A DNA stretch of 64,000 nt from an uncultured Faecalibacterium sp. Lineage in GTDB: Bacteria > Bacillota > Clostridia > Oscillospirales > Ruminococcaceae. The first letter of the stretch is position 1, and each line of letters opens with the position of its first letter. Shown here piece by piece: positions 40,949-51,809 of this stretch. The notes under the pieces were generated by a model. That model made no database searches. It was not told the origin of the DNA and saw only the letters and a list, made by a program, of their open reading frames with translations. The position numbers and the translations under genes were made by a program. Where the stretch lies: contig CAKTGS010000001.1 of assembly GCA_934561485.1 (NCBI GenBank), forward strand, positions 16,386 through 80,385. The letters run 5' to 3'.

Positions 40949-42223
40949 ATGCTTATAACGATTCAGAACGCACGCCCAGTGGGCGGCACCATCACTGCGC
41001 CCCCCAGCAAGAGCATGGCTCACCGGGCCGTGCTGTGTGCGGCCCTGGCCAAAGGGCGCAGCCGCATCACGAATCTGGAATTCAGTAAGGACATCTCCGC
41101 CACGCTGGGGGCCGCCGCACAGCTGTGTGCCCGGGTCGAGACCGGCCCGGCAGACGCCGCGGTGGAGGGGCTGGGGCAGTTTGCCCCCCTCACCGCCCCG
41201 GTGGACTGCTGCGAAAGCGGCAGCACCCTGCGCTTTCTCATTCCCATTGTCAGCCTGACCGGCCAGTCCGTGATCTTTACCGGCCGGGGACGCCTCATGG
41301 AGCGGCCTCAGTCGGTTTACGAAACGTTGTATCGGCAGCAGAATTTACGGTTTGAGCAAGGTTCTGCCGGGCTGACCGTGGAAGGTGCCCTGACCCCCGG
41401 GGACTACACGCTGGCGGGCAATGTGTCCAGCCAGTTCATCAGCGGGCTGCTGTTTGCCCTGCCCCTGCTGGGCAGCGGCAGCACGCTGCACCTGCTTCCG
41501 CCGGTGGAGAGCCGCAGCTACATCGACATGACCCGCTCCGTGCAGGCCGCCTTTGGCGTGCAGAGCCGTTGGCTGGACGAAACCACCCTGGCCATCCCGG
41601 GCGGGCAGCACTACTGCCCCTGCGACTACACCGTGGAGGGCGACTACAGCCAGGCGGCGTTCCCGGCGGTGCTGGGGGCCGTGTGCGGCGGGGTGACCAT
41701 CGCGGGCCTTGCGCCGGACACCCTGCAGGGCGATGCCGTCATTCTGGACATCCTGCGCCGGTGCGGGGCCAGGTTCACCCGCACCGGCGATGCCGTCACC
41801 TTTGAAAAGGCCCCGCTCCACGGGGTGGACATCGACCTGGCAGACTGCCCGGACCTTGGCCCCGTGCTGATGGTGCTGGGCCTGCTGTGCGAGGGCACCA
41901 CCGTCATCCGCAACGCCGAGCGCCTGCGCCTGAAGGAAAGCGACCGCATTGCGGCCATGGAAGCCGAGCTGCGGGCCTGCGGCGGCGTGCTGGAAAGCGA
42001 AGGCGGCACCATTACGGTGCACGGCTGCCCAGGCCGTCTGCACGCCCCGGCGGGCGTTCTGCACGGTCACAACGACCACCGGGTGGTCATGAGCCTGGCC
42101 GTACTGGCGCTGTGCACCGGCCTGCCCCTGACCGTGGACGATGCCGAGGCCATCCAGAAGAGCTGGCCGCATTTCTTTACAGCCATCAAGCCTTTGGGCG
42201 CGGAGGTGGAACATGTTGGATAA
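40949..42223 (+). CDS. aroA: 3-phosphoshikimate 1-carboxyvinyltransferase (EPSP synthase)
   Basis: The 424-residue enzyme condenses shikimate-3-phosphate with PEP. APPSKSMAHRAVLCAALA is the N-terminal signature with the substrate Lys/Ser/Arg. CCESGSTLRFLIP, then GDYSQAAF, then RLRLKESDRI and HNDHRVVMSLAVLAL complete it. The loop corresponding to the LFLGNAGTAMR region reads ESGSTLRFLIP, more like class II (less glyphosate-sensitive) enzymes; this is inference. It starts six bases after aroF and overlaps tyrA by 11 bases. Confidence 0.97.
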   Translation: MLITIQNARPVGGTITAPPSKSMAHRAVLCAALAKGRSRITNLEFSKDISATLGAAAQLCARVETGPADAAVEGLGQFAPLTAPVDCCESGSTLRFLIPIVSLTGQSVIFTGRGRLMERPQSVYETLYRQQNLRFEQGSAGLTVEGALTPGDYTLAGNVSSQFISGLLFALPLLGSGSTLHLLPPVESRSYIDMTRSVQAAFGVQSRWLDETTLAIPGGQHYCPCDYTVEGDYSQAAFPAVLGAVCGGVTIAGLAPDTLQGDAVILDILRRCGARFTRTGDAVTFEKAPLHGVDIDLADCPDLGPVLMVLGLLCEGTTVIRNAERLRLKESDRIAAMEAELRACGGVLESEGGTITVHGCPGRLHAPAGVLHGHNDHRVVMSLAVLALCTGLPLTVDDAEAIQKSWPHFFTAIKPLGAEVEHVG

Positions 42224-43076
42224 ATCAAAGCGTTATCTCGTGGTGGGTCTTGGTCTGCTGGGCGGCAAGTATGCCCTGGAGCTGACCAAAGCCGGTTTCC
42301 ATGTGGACGGCATCAACCGCAGCGAGGGGCACCTGCAGTATGCCCTTGACCACGGCTACATTGCCAGCGGCAAGACCCATGATTTTGAAGATCTGGTGCA
42401 GCAGGCCGACCACATCATCTTCGGCCTGTACCCCACGGCATTGCTGGAGTGGTTCAGAACCTATGGGCAGCTTCTCAAGCCCGGCTGCATCTTTACCGAT
42501 GTATCCGGCGTCAAAACCGGCCTTGTGGAGCCGGTGCAGGCCATGTGCCCCGCAGGGGTGGAGTTCATTGCCAGTCACCCTATGGCGGGCCGCGAAACTT
42601 CCAGTGTGGAGCACGCCGCCGAGGTGAACTTTGCCCCGGCCAACTTCATCATCACCCCCACCGAGAAGAACACCCCCCAGGCCATCCAGTGGGCAAAAGA
42701 GCTGGCCGAGGTGCTGGGCTTCCACCACATCTGCACCCTGACGGTGCAGGAGCACGACAAGATGATCGGCTATGTGAGCCAGCTGTGCCACGCCATTGCC
42801 GTGAGCCTGATGTGTGCCAACGACAACACCTCGCTGTGCGAGTACACCGGCGACTCCTTCCGGGACCTGACCCGCATTGCCCGCATCAACGACAAAATGT
42901 GGGCCGAACTGTTTTTGTGGAACAAGGAGAACCTCATCAGCGAGATCGACCAGTTCGATGCTGCCCTGCGCGAGATGCGTAACGCCCTTGTGGCAGACGA
43001 CCGGGACAAGCTGGAAGAAATGTTCCGCCTGTCCACCCAGCGCCGCGCAGCCTTTGACAAAAAGCTGCCGGAATGA
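42213..43076 (+). CDS. tyrA: Prephenate dehydrogenase
   Basis: The 287-residue enzyme makes 4-hydroxyphenylpyruvate for tyrosine. It starts with the NAD site YLVVGLGLLGGKYALEL (GxGxxG variant). It contains GCIFTDVSGVKTGLV, EFIASHPMAGRETSS with the catalytic His, and EHDKMIGYVSQLCHAIAVSL. There is no ACT domain. GGAGGTG lies nearby within the end of aroA. Together with pheA it splits prephenate between Tyr and Phe. The WYL regulator follows after 38 bases. Confidence 0.96.
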   Translation: MLDKSKRYLVVGLGLLGGKYALELTKAGFHVDGINRSEGHLQYALDHGYIASGKTHDFEDLVQQADHIIFGLYPTALLEWFRTYGQLLKPGCIFTDVSGVKTGLVEPVQAMCPAGVEFIASHPMAGRETSSVEHAAEVNFAPANFIITPTEKNTPQAIQWAKELAEVLGFHHICTLTVQEHDKMIGYVSQLCHAIAVSLMCANDNTSLCEYTGDSFRDLTRIARINDKMWAELFLWNKENLISEIDQFDAALREMRNALVADDRDKLEEMFRLSTQRRAAFDKKLPE

Positions 43077-43114
43077 GGGAACGCTGCCCGCAAACTAAAA
43101 CCGGAGGTATCGCC

Positions 43115-44074
43115 ATGCCCAAGCAGGAAGGACAGAAATCCAAGCTTCTGGCGCTTTTGCGCATTCTGGAACAGAAAACGGACGAGGAGCATCTGCTCAA
43201 TGTGCCGCAGCTGGTGCAGCTGCTGGAACAGCAGGGCATCCTGGCCGAGCGCAAGAGCATTTACAGCGACATCGAGACCCTGCGCGCACTGGGCTACGAC
43301 ATCCAGCTGCAGCGGGGGCGCGGCGGCGGCTACTGGATGGCCAGCCGCACCTTTGAGCTTTCGGAGCTGAAGCTGCTGGTGGATGCCGTGCAGTCCAGCA
43401 AGGTCATCTCCGCCCGCACCAGCAAAAAGATCATCCACAAACTGGAAGCCCTCTGCTCCGACTACGAGGGCACCCAGCTGCAGCGGCAGGTGTATGTGGA
43501 CGGCCGCCCCAAAAGCGACAGCCAGGCCCTGCTGTACAGCATTGATGCCCTGCACAGCGCCATCAATGCCGGGCGCATGGTGCGGTTCCGCTACAAGGAC
43601 GGCGGCTCCCGCACCGTCAGCCCCTGGCAGCTGGCCTGGGAGGGCGGCTGCTACTACCTCATTGCCTACCAGGACGAAAAGCAGCCGGCCAACATCCGCA
43701 ACTACCGGGTGGACCGCATGTCCGGCGTGACCGTTCTGGACAAACGCCGCTGCGGCAAAGAAGTCTTCAGGGCCTTTGACCTGCCCGCCTACCTGCGCAA
43801 GCATTTCAACATGTACGGCGGCCCGGAATACCGGGTCACCCTGCGCTGCACCGCCGAGCTGCTGCCTGTAATGAAGGAGCGCTTTGGCAAGGAGCCGCTG
43901 TTTGTGCCAGAGGCGGACGAAGCCTTCTTCCATTTTGACGTGCCGGTGTGTGTCAGCCCCCAGTTTTACGGCTGGGTGTGCGGCTTTGGCGGCAAGGTGG
44001 AAGTTACCGCCCCCGCCGAGGTGCGCCAGGGCCTGCACGAAGTGGCCCTGCAGCTGGCACAGCAGCATACATAA
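43115..44074 (+). CDS. WYL-domain transcriptional regulator
   Basis: The 319-residue protein has an N-terminal winged helix (LLALLRILEQ, then RKSIYSDIETLRALGYDI with a GRGGGYWM wing) and a WYL domain. In the WYL domain, GRMVRFRYKDGGSRTVSPWQL is followed by YYLIAYQDE and IRNYRVDRMSGV. WYL domains sense ligands or nucleic acids. I use the ATG at 43115 (GGAGG seven bases upstream) rather than the ATG at 43073 that overlaps tyrA. It lies last in the aromatic operon and may regulate it, but it could serve other genes. A strong terminator follows. Confidence 0.9.
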   Translation: MPKQEGQKSKLLALLRILEQKTDEEHLLNVPQLVQLLEQQGILAERKSIYSDIETLRALGYDIQLQRGRGGGYWMASRTFELSELKLLVDAVQSSKVISARTSKKIIHKLEALCSDYEGTQLQRQVYVDGRPKSDSQALLYSIDALHSAINAGRMVRFRYKDGGSRTVSPWQLAWEGGCYYLIAYQDEKQPANIRNYRVDRMSGVTVLDKRRCGKEVFRAFDLPAYLRKHFNMYGGPEYRVTLRCTAELLPVMKERFGKEPLFVPEADEAFFHFDVPVCVSPQFYGWVCGFGGKVEVTAPAEVRQGLHEVALQLAQQHT

Positions 44075-44088
44075 GTACAAAAAAGCAG

Positions 44089-44124
44089 ACGGCTCCTGCC
44101 CGAATGGGCAGGAGCCGTTTTTTG
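44089..44124 (+). terminator. Terminator of the aromatic operon
   Basis: A 13-bp stem (44089-44101 with 44106-44118) with a four-base loop is followed by TTTTTT. Confidence 0.9.
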
Positions 44125-44208
44125 AACTCTCTCCGTCACGGCTTACGCCGTACCAGCCCCCCAAAAAGAGGGAGCCGGCTGCAAACTCGTGAGCAGACCG
44201 AGAGGGTT
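44125..44208. repeat. MITE-like palindromic intergenic repeat
   Basis: AACTCTCTCCGTCACGG at one end and GACCGAGAGGGTTTT at the other are related terminal repeats; AGCCCCCC/GGGAGCCGGCT lies inside. The element abuts the stop codon of the AAA+ gene. Confidence 0.7.
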
Positions 44209-46254
44209 TTATTCCTCAAATTCCAAATCGCTGGGCAGGATCAGGTCCAGCTCGGCGGCGGGTTCGGCCACCAGGCGGCGGCTTTGGTTGAAGATGGCTT
44301 TTTCCAGCGTGTTGCGGGCCAGGCGGCCATTGCCGGCGGTGCGGCTGTCCAGCGCCTGACGGCGCTTGTAGTAGCCCAGCAGCGGGAAGATGCAGCTCTC
44401 GGCCAGGCGGTAGCCTTTGCCCCTGGCCAGCACTGTGGTGATGTCCAGCAGCTCGTCCGCCGTGTAGTCCGGGAACTCGATCTTGTTGGGAAAGCGGCTG
44501 GCCAGGCCGCTGTTGGCCGTGAGGAAGGTCTCCATTTCCTTCGTATAGCCTGCCAGGATCACCACCAGCTCGTCCCGGTGGTCCTCCATGCCCTTCACCA
44601 GTGTGTCGATGGCTTCCAGACCAAAGCTGTCCTGTTCGCCCCGGTACAGGCTGTAGGCCTCGTCAATGAACAGCACGCCGCCCAGCGCGCTCTCAATGAC
44701 GCTGTTGGTCAGGGGGGCCGTGTGGCCGGTGTAGCGGCCCACCAGGTCGGCACGGGTCACTTCCACCAGCTGGCCGCCCTTCAGCGCACCAATGGCCTTG
44801 AGGTACTTGGCCACCAGCCGGGCAATGGTGGTCTTGCCGGTGCCGGGGTTGCCGGTAAAGATCATGTGCATGGAAAGGCTGGCGGTTTTGAAGCCTGCCG
44901 CCGCGCGGCGCTGCTGCACCTGCAGGTTGTCCGCAAGGCCGAACACATACTCCTTGACCGGTGCCAGGCCCACAAGGCCGTCCATCTCGGCGCGGATCTC
45001 CTCCACGGCCCCGGTGTACTCAGCGGGCAGCAGGCGGAACAGGTCCGCCGGGGCGGCATCGTTCAGGGCAAACTGCAGCCCGTCCGGCTGCGCGGTCAGG
45101 GTGACTGTGCCGGAAAGCTTTGCGTCTGTCTGCAGGCAGTATTCGCTCAGGGCGCGGAAGATGCGGCTGCAGCAGTCGTCCAGCCCGGCAGCGCCCTTTT
45201 CCTTGGAGCACTGGGCCGCCACATAGTCCCGCACGTCTGCCCCCGCACAGAGGGTCAGCCCCAGGCGGGTGCTCACCTTCTGGGCCAGAGCGTTCAGCCG
45301 CTGGGCGGCCAGCGCTGCCAGGTCCTCCCGCGCAAAGGCGCTGGTGGTGCACACATCCCCCACCGCTGCCACAAAGGGTGCGCCGAACTTATCCGCCAGC
45401 GTCTCCCGGCCCTTGCGGGAGAAGAAGATGAGGTACTTGCCGCAGGGCGTGATGCTGCTCACCGCGCCCGGGGCCAGCGCCGTGCCGGCATCCACAAGGA
45501 TGCCCTCCTTGTTCACAAGGTACCGGCTGGACAGCGGCGCACTGCCCCTGACGGCCAGGTCGGAGAGCGTTTTCAGAAAGCCGGGGTGGCAGCTCTCGTA
45601 GTGTTCAAACACCACCATCTCTCCGGGGGCGTGCAGGGCGGCATACAGGTCCTGCAGAAACAGCTTTTCGGCCCCGGAATTGGGGTACAAAGCCAGGTCC
45701 ATCACGGCCATTTTATCGTTCTGCAAAAGGCCCCGCGCTGCCATGATGCGGGCGGTCTCCTGCAGCGCAAAATGCCGCCCGGTGCCGGGTGCCCCGCTGA
45801 TCAGGATCACATTGCGGGCAGCCGGTGCCTCGGTGCCCAGCACAAAGGGGCGGCGCATGGCCCGCACCAGGCTGTCCGCAAAGACATCCTGCCCGAGGAC
45901 CGTCTTTTTCACCTCGGCAGCCAGCCCCTCAAAGCTGCCCAGATGCTCCGGCTTTGCATCTGCCGTGCCTTTGGCCAGCAGGCCGTCCTGCTCCATGTCC
46001 CGCAGCATCTGGCGGCTGTTTTCCAGTGCAGCCTGTGCCGCATCGTCCTGCCCCTTGAGCTGGGCGTTCTGTTTTTTGAGCAGTTCATCCAGCTGTTTCT
46101 GCTGCTCCAGCAGCGCCGCATTCAGGTCCGGCAGGCTGCCGGTCCCCTTGGGCTGCTTTGCTTCCGGCTGCTGGGTGCCGGAACCGAACTTCAGCCTGCC
46201 TCCTGCGCCAAATACGCCGTTCATCAGGCTCTCCCAGTCATCGGTGTATGCCAT
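44209..46254 (-). CDS. Double AAA+ ATPase (CbbX/SpoVK-like C-terminal module)
   Basis: The 681-residue protein has a coiled-coil-prone N-terminus (residues 45-95, ALLEQQKQLDELLKKQ) and a first AAA-like module (about 110-330). Its Walker A reads SGAPGTGRHF, with Arg in place of the catalytic Lys. The second, canonical module (about 430-680) has GNPGTGKTT, VLFIDEAYSL as Walker B and sensor regions ILAGYTKEM and SGLASRFPNKIEF, like CbbX/SpoVK proteins. The first module is likely structural, the second active. The ATG at 46254 has GGAGG eight bases upstream and a good promoter. Client and pathway are unknown; it shares a divergent region with the pullulanase gene. Confidence 0.88.
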   Translation of the reverse strand: MAYTDDWESLMNGVFGAGGRLKFGSGTQQPEAKQPKGTGSLPDLNAALLEQQKQLDELLKKQNAQLKGQDDAAQAALENSRQMLRDMEQDGLLAKGTADAKPEHLGSFEGLAAEVKKTVLGQDVFADSLVRAMRRPFVLGTEAPAARNVILISGAPGTGRHFALQETARIMAARGLLQNDKMAVMDLALYPNSGAEKLFLQDLYAALHAPGEMVVFEHYESCHPGFLKTLSDLAVRGSAPLSSRYLVNKEGILVDAGTALAPGAVSSITPCGKYLIFFSRKGRETLADKFGAPFVAAVGDVCTTSAFAREDLAALAAQRLNALAQKVSTRLGLTLCAGADVRDYVAAQCSKEKGAAGLDDCCSRIFRALSEYCLQTDAKLSGTVTLTAQPDGLQFALNDAAPADLFRLLPAEYTGAVEEIRAEMDGLVGLAPVKEYVFGLADNLQVQQRRAAAGFKTASLSMHMIFTGNPGTGKTTIARLVAKYLKAIGALKGGQLVEVTRADLVGRYTGHTAPLTNSVIESALGGVLFIDEAYSLYRGEQDSFGLEAIDTLVKGMEDHRDELVVILAGYTKEMETFLTANSGLASRFPNKIEFPDYTADELLDITTVLARGKGYRLAESCIFPLLGYYKRRQALDSRTAGNGRLARNTLEKAIFNQSRRLVAEPAAELDLILPSDLEFEE

Positions 46255-46282
46255 GTTGCGGTCCTCCCTGCATTTTTCTTTC

Positions 46283-46311
46283 AGTATAGTGTACCGGGGC
46301 ATGTTTTGCAA
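46283..46311 (-). promoter_or_regulatory. Promoter of the AAA+ ATPase gene
   Basis: On the minus strand TTGCAA (46306-46311) and TATACT (46283-46288) are 17 bases apart. Confidence 0.75.
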
Positions 46312-46323
46312 GCCATTTTCCTC

Positions 46324-46352
46324 TTGCAAAATGGGCAAAGGTTGTTTACACT
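46324..46352 (+). promoter_or_regulatory. Promoter of the pullulanase gene
   Basis: TTGCAA (46324-46329) and TACACT (46347-46352) are 17 bases apart. The transcript would start about 20 bases before the start codon. Confidence 0.65.
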
Positions 46353-46381
46353 TATTCCAGGAGAATTTTCGGTAAGAAGGA

Positions 46382-48352
46382 ATGAAGCGTACCATGCAAG
46401 CACCAACACCCGCAGAGCGCAAGGCGCTGTTTGAGAGTGCCCGCTTTGCCAAAGAAACCACCTGGAACGGACCGCTGGGGCCGGATTATACCCTGCAGGG
46501 CACCCGGCTGCGGCTGTGGGCACCCACAGCGGACGCCGTAGCCGTAAACCTTTACCGCAAAGGGCACGACAGCCCCTGCATCGGCACCCTGCCGCTGGAG
46601 CGCGGGCCGCAGGGCGTGTGGAGCGTTTACCTGCCCGGGGACCAGCACGGGCATTACTACACCTTTACCGTCACGGTCTGCGGCCTTTCCCGCGAAACGG
46701 CCGACCCTTACGCCCGCTCGGCGGGGGTAAACGGCACCCGCAGCATGATCCTGGACCTGGCCCGCACAAACCCGGACCGCTGGGAGCGGGATGTGCGCCC
46801 GGTGATCCCCCCGGCCCAGCGGGCCGTGTGGGAGGTAAGCGTGCGGGATTTTTCGCAGGATGCCGCCAGCGGCGTGCGCCCGGCCTGGCGGGGCAAATTC
46901 ATGGCCTTTACCCAGCAGGGCACCACCCTGCACGGGGACGGCATTCACCCCACCTGCCTGAACTATCTCAAGCGCCTGGGCGTGAAGTACGTGCAGCTGA
47001 TGCCCATTTTTGACTTTGGCAGCGTAGACGAGGCCAGGCCCCTGATGCGCCAGTACAACTGGGGCTACGACCCCACCAACTACAATGTGCCGGAGGGCAG
47101 CTACTCCACCGACCCCGCCCGGGGCGAAGTGCGGGTGCGGGAGTGCAAGGAAATGATCGCCGCGCTGCACGCGGCGGGCATTGGTGTAATCATGGATGTG
47201 GTGTACAACCACATGTACCGCAGCGAGAACCCGCTGAACAGCACCGTGCCCTATTACTTTTTCCGCCAGAACGAGGACGGCAGCTTTTCCAACGGCAGCG
47301 GCTGCGGCAACGAGTTTGCCAGCGAGCGGCCCATGGCCCGCAAATATATGATCGACTCTCTTCTTTACTGGGCGCAGGAGTACCATCTGGACGGCTTCCG
47401 GTTCGACCTGATGGGCCTGTACGATGTGGAGACCATAAACGCCGTGCGCGCCGCCCTGGACGCCCTGCCCGGCGGGCGGGACATCCTCATGTACGGCGAG
47501 CCGTGGCAGGGCGGCGGCAGCCAGCTGCACCGGTACGAAGCCAACAAGGCAAACCTTGCCATGCTGAACGAGCGCATCGGCATTTTCTGCGATGACACCC
47601 GCGATGCCATCAAGGGTGGCTGCTTCAACGCCCGGGAACCGGGCTATGTGGAGGGCAGACCCGGCAGCTTCTGGGACATTGGCGCGGCAGTGGCCGCCTG
47701 GTGCCGCAGCGACCGGCTGCCGCCCCACGCCCCCAGCCAGATCGTGAGCTATGTATCCGCCCACGACAACTTTACCCTATGGGACAAGCTGCTGCTTGTC
47801 CGCTACGAACGGCCGGAGTTCACCGCCGCCGACAGCGCGGCCCTTGCCCAGAACCGGCTGGCCGCCGGCATCTACCTGACCAGCTTCGGCCTGCCCTTTC
47901 TGCAGGCGGGTGAGGAGTTTGCCCGCACCAAAAAGGGCGTGGGCAACAGCTACCACTCCTCCCCGGCCCTGAACCGGCTGGACTGGAACCGCGCCGAACA
48001 GTACCACGCCCTGGTGGACTACTACCGGGGCCTGCTGGGACTGCGGGCGGCGTTTCCCCGGCTGGGCAGCACCGACCTCCATGCCCCGGATGCCCTCACC
48101 TTCTTTTCGCTGGAACAGCCGCTGGTGGGCTGGCAGCTGCCCGCCGCCCCCGGAGACGGGGCCTGGTGGCAGGCACTGTGCGTGTTCTACAATCCCACCG
48201 ACACGTCCCGCACGGTGCCGCTGCCCGGCGGGCAGTGGAAGCTGCTGAGCGATGGCACCTCTTCCAGCCTGTGGCGGGGCGAAAGCCGCATCTGTGCCCA
48301 TCAGGCCGTGCTGGCCCCCTGCAGCGCCACCGTGTTCGGCCTGCCCTGGTAA
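46382..48352 (+). CDS. pulA: Type I pullulanase (GH13)
   Basis: The 656-residue enzyme debranches alpha-1,6 linkages in glycogen, starch or pullulan. A CBM48-like N-terminal domain (about 35-110, LRLWAPTADAVAVNLY) precedes the GH13 barrel. The barrel has the type I pullulanase mark YNWGYDPTNYNVPE. The catalytic residues are Asp342 in FRFDLMG, Glu373 in YGEPW and Asp462 in SAHDNF. No signal peptide is present, so it probably acts on intracellular glycogen or imported maltodextrin. The start may be 46382 or the ATG at 46394. It is a single gene between a divergent promoter and a terminator. Confidence 0.94.
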   Translation: MKRTMQAPTPAERKALFESARFAKETTWNGPLGPDYTLQGTRLRLWAPTADAVAVNLYRKGHDSPCIGTLPLERGPQGVWSVYLPGDQHGHYYTFTVTVCGLSRETADPYARSAGVNGTRSMILDLARTNPDRWERDVRPVIPPAQRAVWEVSVRDFSQDAASGVRPAWRGKFMAFTQQGTTLHGDGIHPTCLNYLKRLGVKYVQLMPIFDFGSVDEARPLMRQYNWGYDPTNYNVPEGSYSTDPARGEVRVRECKEMIAALHAAGIGVIMDVVYNHMYRSENPLNSTVPYYFFRQNEDGSFSNGSGCGNEFASERPMARKYMIDSLLYWAQEYHLDGFRFDLMGLYDVETINAVRAALDALPGGRDILMYGEPWQGGGSQLHRYEANKANLAMLNERIGIFCDDTRDAIKGGCFNAREPGYVEGRPGSFWDIGAAVAAWCRSDRLPPHAPSQIVSYVSAHDNFTLWDKLLLVRYERPEFTAADSAALAQNRLAAGIYLTSFGLPFLQAGEEFARTKKGVGNSYHSSPALNRLDWNRAEQYHALVDYYRGLLGLRAAFPRLGSTDLHAPDALTFFSLEQPLVGWQLPAAPGDGAWWQALCVFYNPTDTSRTVPLPGGQWKLLSDGTSSSLWRGESRICAHQAVLAPCSATVFGLPW

Positions 48353-48363
48353 CATGCCCCAAC

Positions 48364-48403
48364 AAAAAACGTCCGGCAGACGCACCTGCCGGACGTTTTA
48401 TTC
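48364..48403. terminator. Bidirectional terminator between pulA and the GH1 gene
   Basis: AAAACGTCCGGCA and TGCCGGACGTTTT form a 13-bp stem with A and T runs on both sides, serving both convergent genes. Confidence 0.85.
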
Positions 48404-48420
48404 TTTATGCTTTTATGCGG

Positions 48421-50145
<1,725 letters not shown>

Positions 50146-50149
<4 letters not shown>

Positions 50150-50190
50150 GGCGGCAGCGGGCTGCCTGCGCAGTCCACCGCCGCCGTTTG
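50146..50190 (-). terminator. Terminator of the htrA gene
   Basis: On the minus strand GGCGGC... and ...GCCGCC (50185-50180 with 50156-50151) form the base of a GC-rich hairpin followed by TTTTTG, about 35 bases after the stop codon. Confidence 0.7.
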
Positions 50191-50221
50191 GAAATTGGAA
50201 AGCTTCTGTTCTGCCGGGTGC

Positions 50222-51607
50222 TCAGCTGTTGGATGCGTTTTTCTCGCCCAGCGTCACGCTCACCGTCTGCATCTGGCCGTCCCGCGCCACCGTAATGGAC
50301 AGGGTGTCTCCGGCCTTGTGCTGCTGCATCAGAGTGCCAAGGTCGTCCTTGGCGGCGATCTCGGTGCCGTCCACGCTCACAATGCGGTCACCGGCCTTGA
50401 GGCCTGCCTGCTCGGCAGGGCCGCCCTTGACCACATCCACCACATACACGCCGTAGGCGCTCACGCCCAGCTGCTGTGCGGTCTGCGCATCGGTCACGGA
50501 CAGGTAGGTGATGCCCAGGTAGGGGCGGCCGGTCACGTAGCCGTTCTCCAGCAGCTCCTGTGCCACCTTGATGGCGTCATTGCCCGGGATGGCAAAGCCC
50601 AGGCCCTCGGCATCGCTGTCGGAGGATTTTGCATTGACAATGCCCACCAGCTCACCGTTCATGTTGAACAGGCCGCCGCCGGAGTTGCCGGGGCTGACGG
50701 AGGCATCCATCTGGATCAGGGACATGGTGTTCACCGAGCTGCTACCCTGAATGCTCACGCTGCGGTTCAGTGCGCTGACGATGCCGCTGGTCACGGTGCC
50801 GCCCAGTTCGCCCAGGGGGTTGCCCACAGCCATCACGCTCTCGCCCACCTTCAGGCCATCGCTGTCACCCACGGTGGCAGGGGTCAGGCCGGTGGCATCG
50901 ATCTTGATCACGGCAATATCGCTGGTGGTATCTTCACCCACCAGGGTTGCGGTGTAGTCCTGGCCGTCAACGGTCACGGTGATGTTGGACGCACCGTCCA
51001 CCACATGGGCGCAGGTGAGGATGTAGCCATCCGAGCTGATCACCACGCCGCTGCCGGCACCGCTCTCCACCTGGTTCTGGCCGTACCAGGACCACTGGGA
51101 GTACACCACCTGCTCGGTGGTGATGACCACCACGCTGGGGCTGACCATTTCCGCCACCTGGGCGGTGGTCAGGCCGGTGCCGGTGGTGGCATTGATGGAG
51201 GTGCCGGTGCTGTCGGTGCTGCTGTCTGCGCTGGCGGCACGCTCCACCTGCTGAATGACCACCTTACTGCTGCTGCCAAAGCGTGCCCCCACAAAACCGC
51301 CGGCAAAGCCCATGGCTGCGGCCAGCACCAGCGCCACGGCGCTGCGGGCCAGCTTTTTGCCGTTCCATTTCTTTTTCGGCTTCCGTTCCGGCTGCCGAGG
51401 TTCGGTGTGTGCCGGCTGCACCGGCGGGGTGGGCGGAACGCTGCCGCCTGCATCCTCCACCGGGGCGGTGTGCTCCGGCTGCGGGTCGTTGTACTGATTT
51501 GCCGTGTTCATGCCGCTGCTGCCCACATTGGGGTAGCCGGTGTCTCCGGCGCTGCTATTGCTATTATGGGAAGCGGAATAATCATACTCCCATTTGTTCT
51601 CATCCAT
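50222..51607 (-). CDS. htrA: HtrA/DegP-like membrane-anchored serine protease
   Basis: The 461-residue protease has a long cytoplasmic Asn/Pro-rich N-terminus (1-85), a single membrane helix at about 86-106 (SAVALVLAAAMGFAGGFVGA), a trypsin-like domain and one PDZ domain (about 360-455). The catalytic triad is His in TCAHVVDG, Asp in TSDIAVIKI and Ser in SPGNSGGGLF. It degrades misfolded proteins at the outer membrane face under stress. The ATG at 51607 has AAGGAAG seven bases upstream. It is divergent from the GNAT-MnmM gene. Confidence 0.95.
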   Translation of the reverse strand: MDENKWEYDYSASHNSNSSAGDTGYPNVGSSGMNTANQYNDPQPEHTAPVEDAGGSVPPTPPVQPAHTEPRQPERKPKKKWNGKKLARSAVALVLAAAMGFAGGFVGARFGSSSKVVIQQVERAASADSSTDSTGTSINATTGTGLTTAQVAEMVSPSVVVITTEQVVYSQWSWYGQNQVESGAGSGVVISSDGYILTCAHVVDGASNITVTVDGQDYTATLVGEDTTSDIAVIKIDATGLTPATVGDSDGLKVGESVMAVGNPLGELGGTVTSGIVSALNRSVSIQGSSSVNTMSLIQMDASVSPGNSGGGLFNMNGELVGIVNAKSSDSDAEGLGFAIPGNDAIKVAQELLENGYVTGRPYLGITYLSVTDAQTAQQLGVSAYGVYVVDVVKGGPAEQAGLKAGDRIVSVDGTEIAAKDDLGTLMQQHKAGDTLSITVARDGQMQTVSVTLGEKNASNS

Positions 51608-51747
51608 GCTGCTACTTCCTTCCTTGAAAAGGGTCCATTCGCGGGGACCTGCGTTCCTTTGAACTGCACTCATTGTAACTGCCAATTGTGAAAATCAATC
51701 GCTTGTGCCGTGAAGAATGTGTGAAATACCGTCCTGTCCTTCCGGCC

Positions 51748-51776
51748 TTGACAGCTGCGCCGCTGCTTGCTATTGT
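51748..51776 (+). promoter_or_regulatory. Promoter of the GNAT-MnmM fusion gene
   Basis: TTGACA (51748-51753) and TATTGT (51771-51776) are 17 bases apart, 33 bases before the start. Confidence 0.75.
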
Positions 51777-51809
51777 AGGGGCAGAACATTGCGCAAGGAG
51801 GACTGCCGC

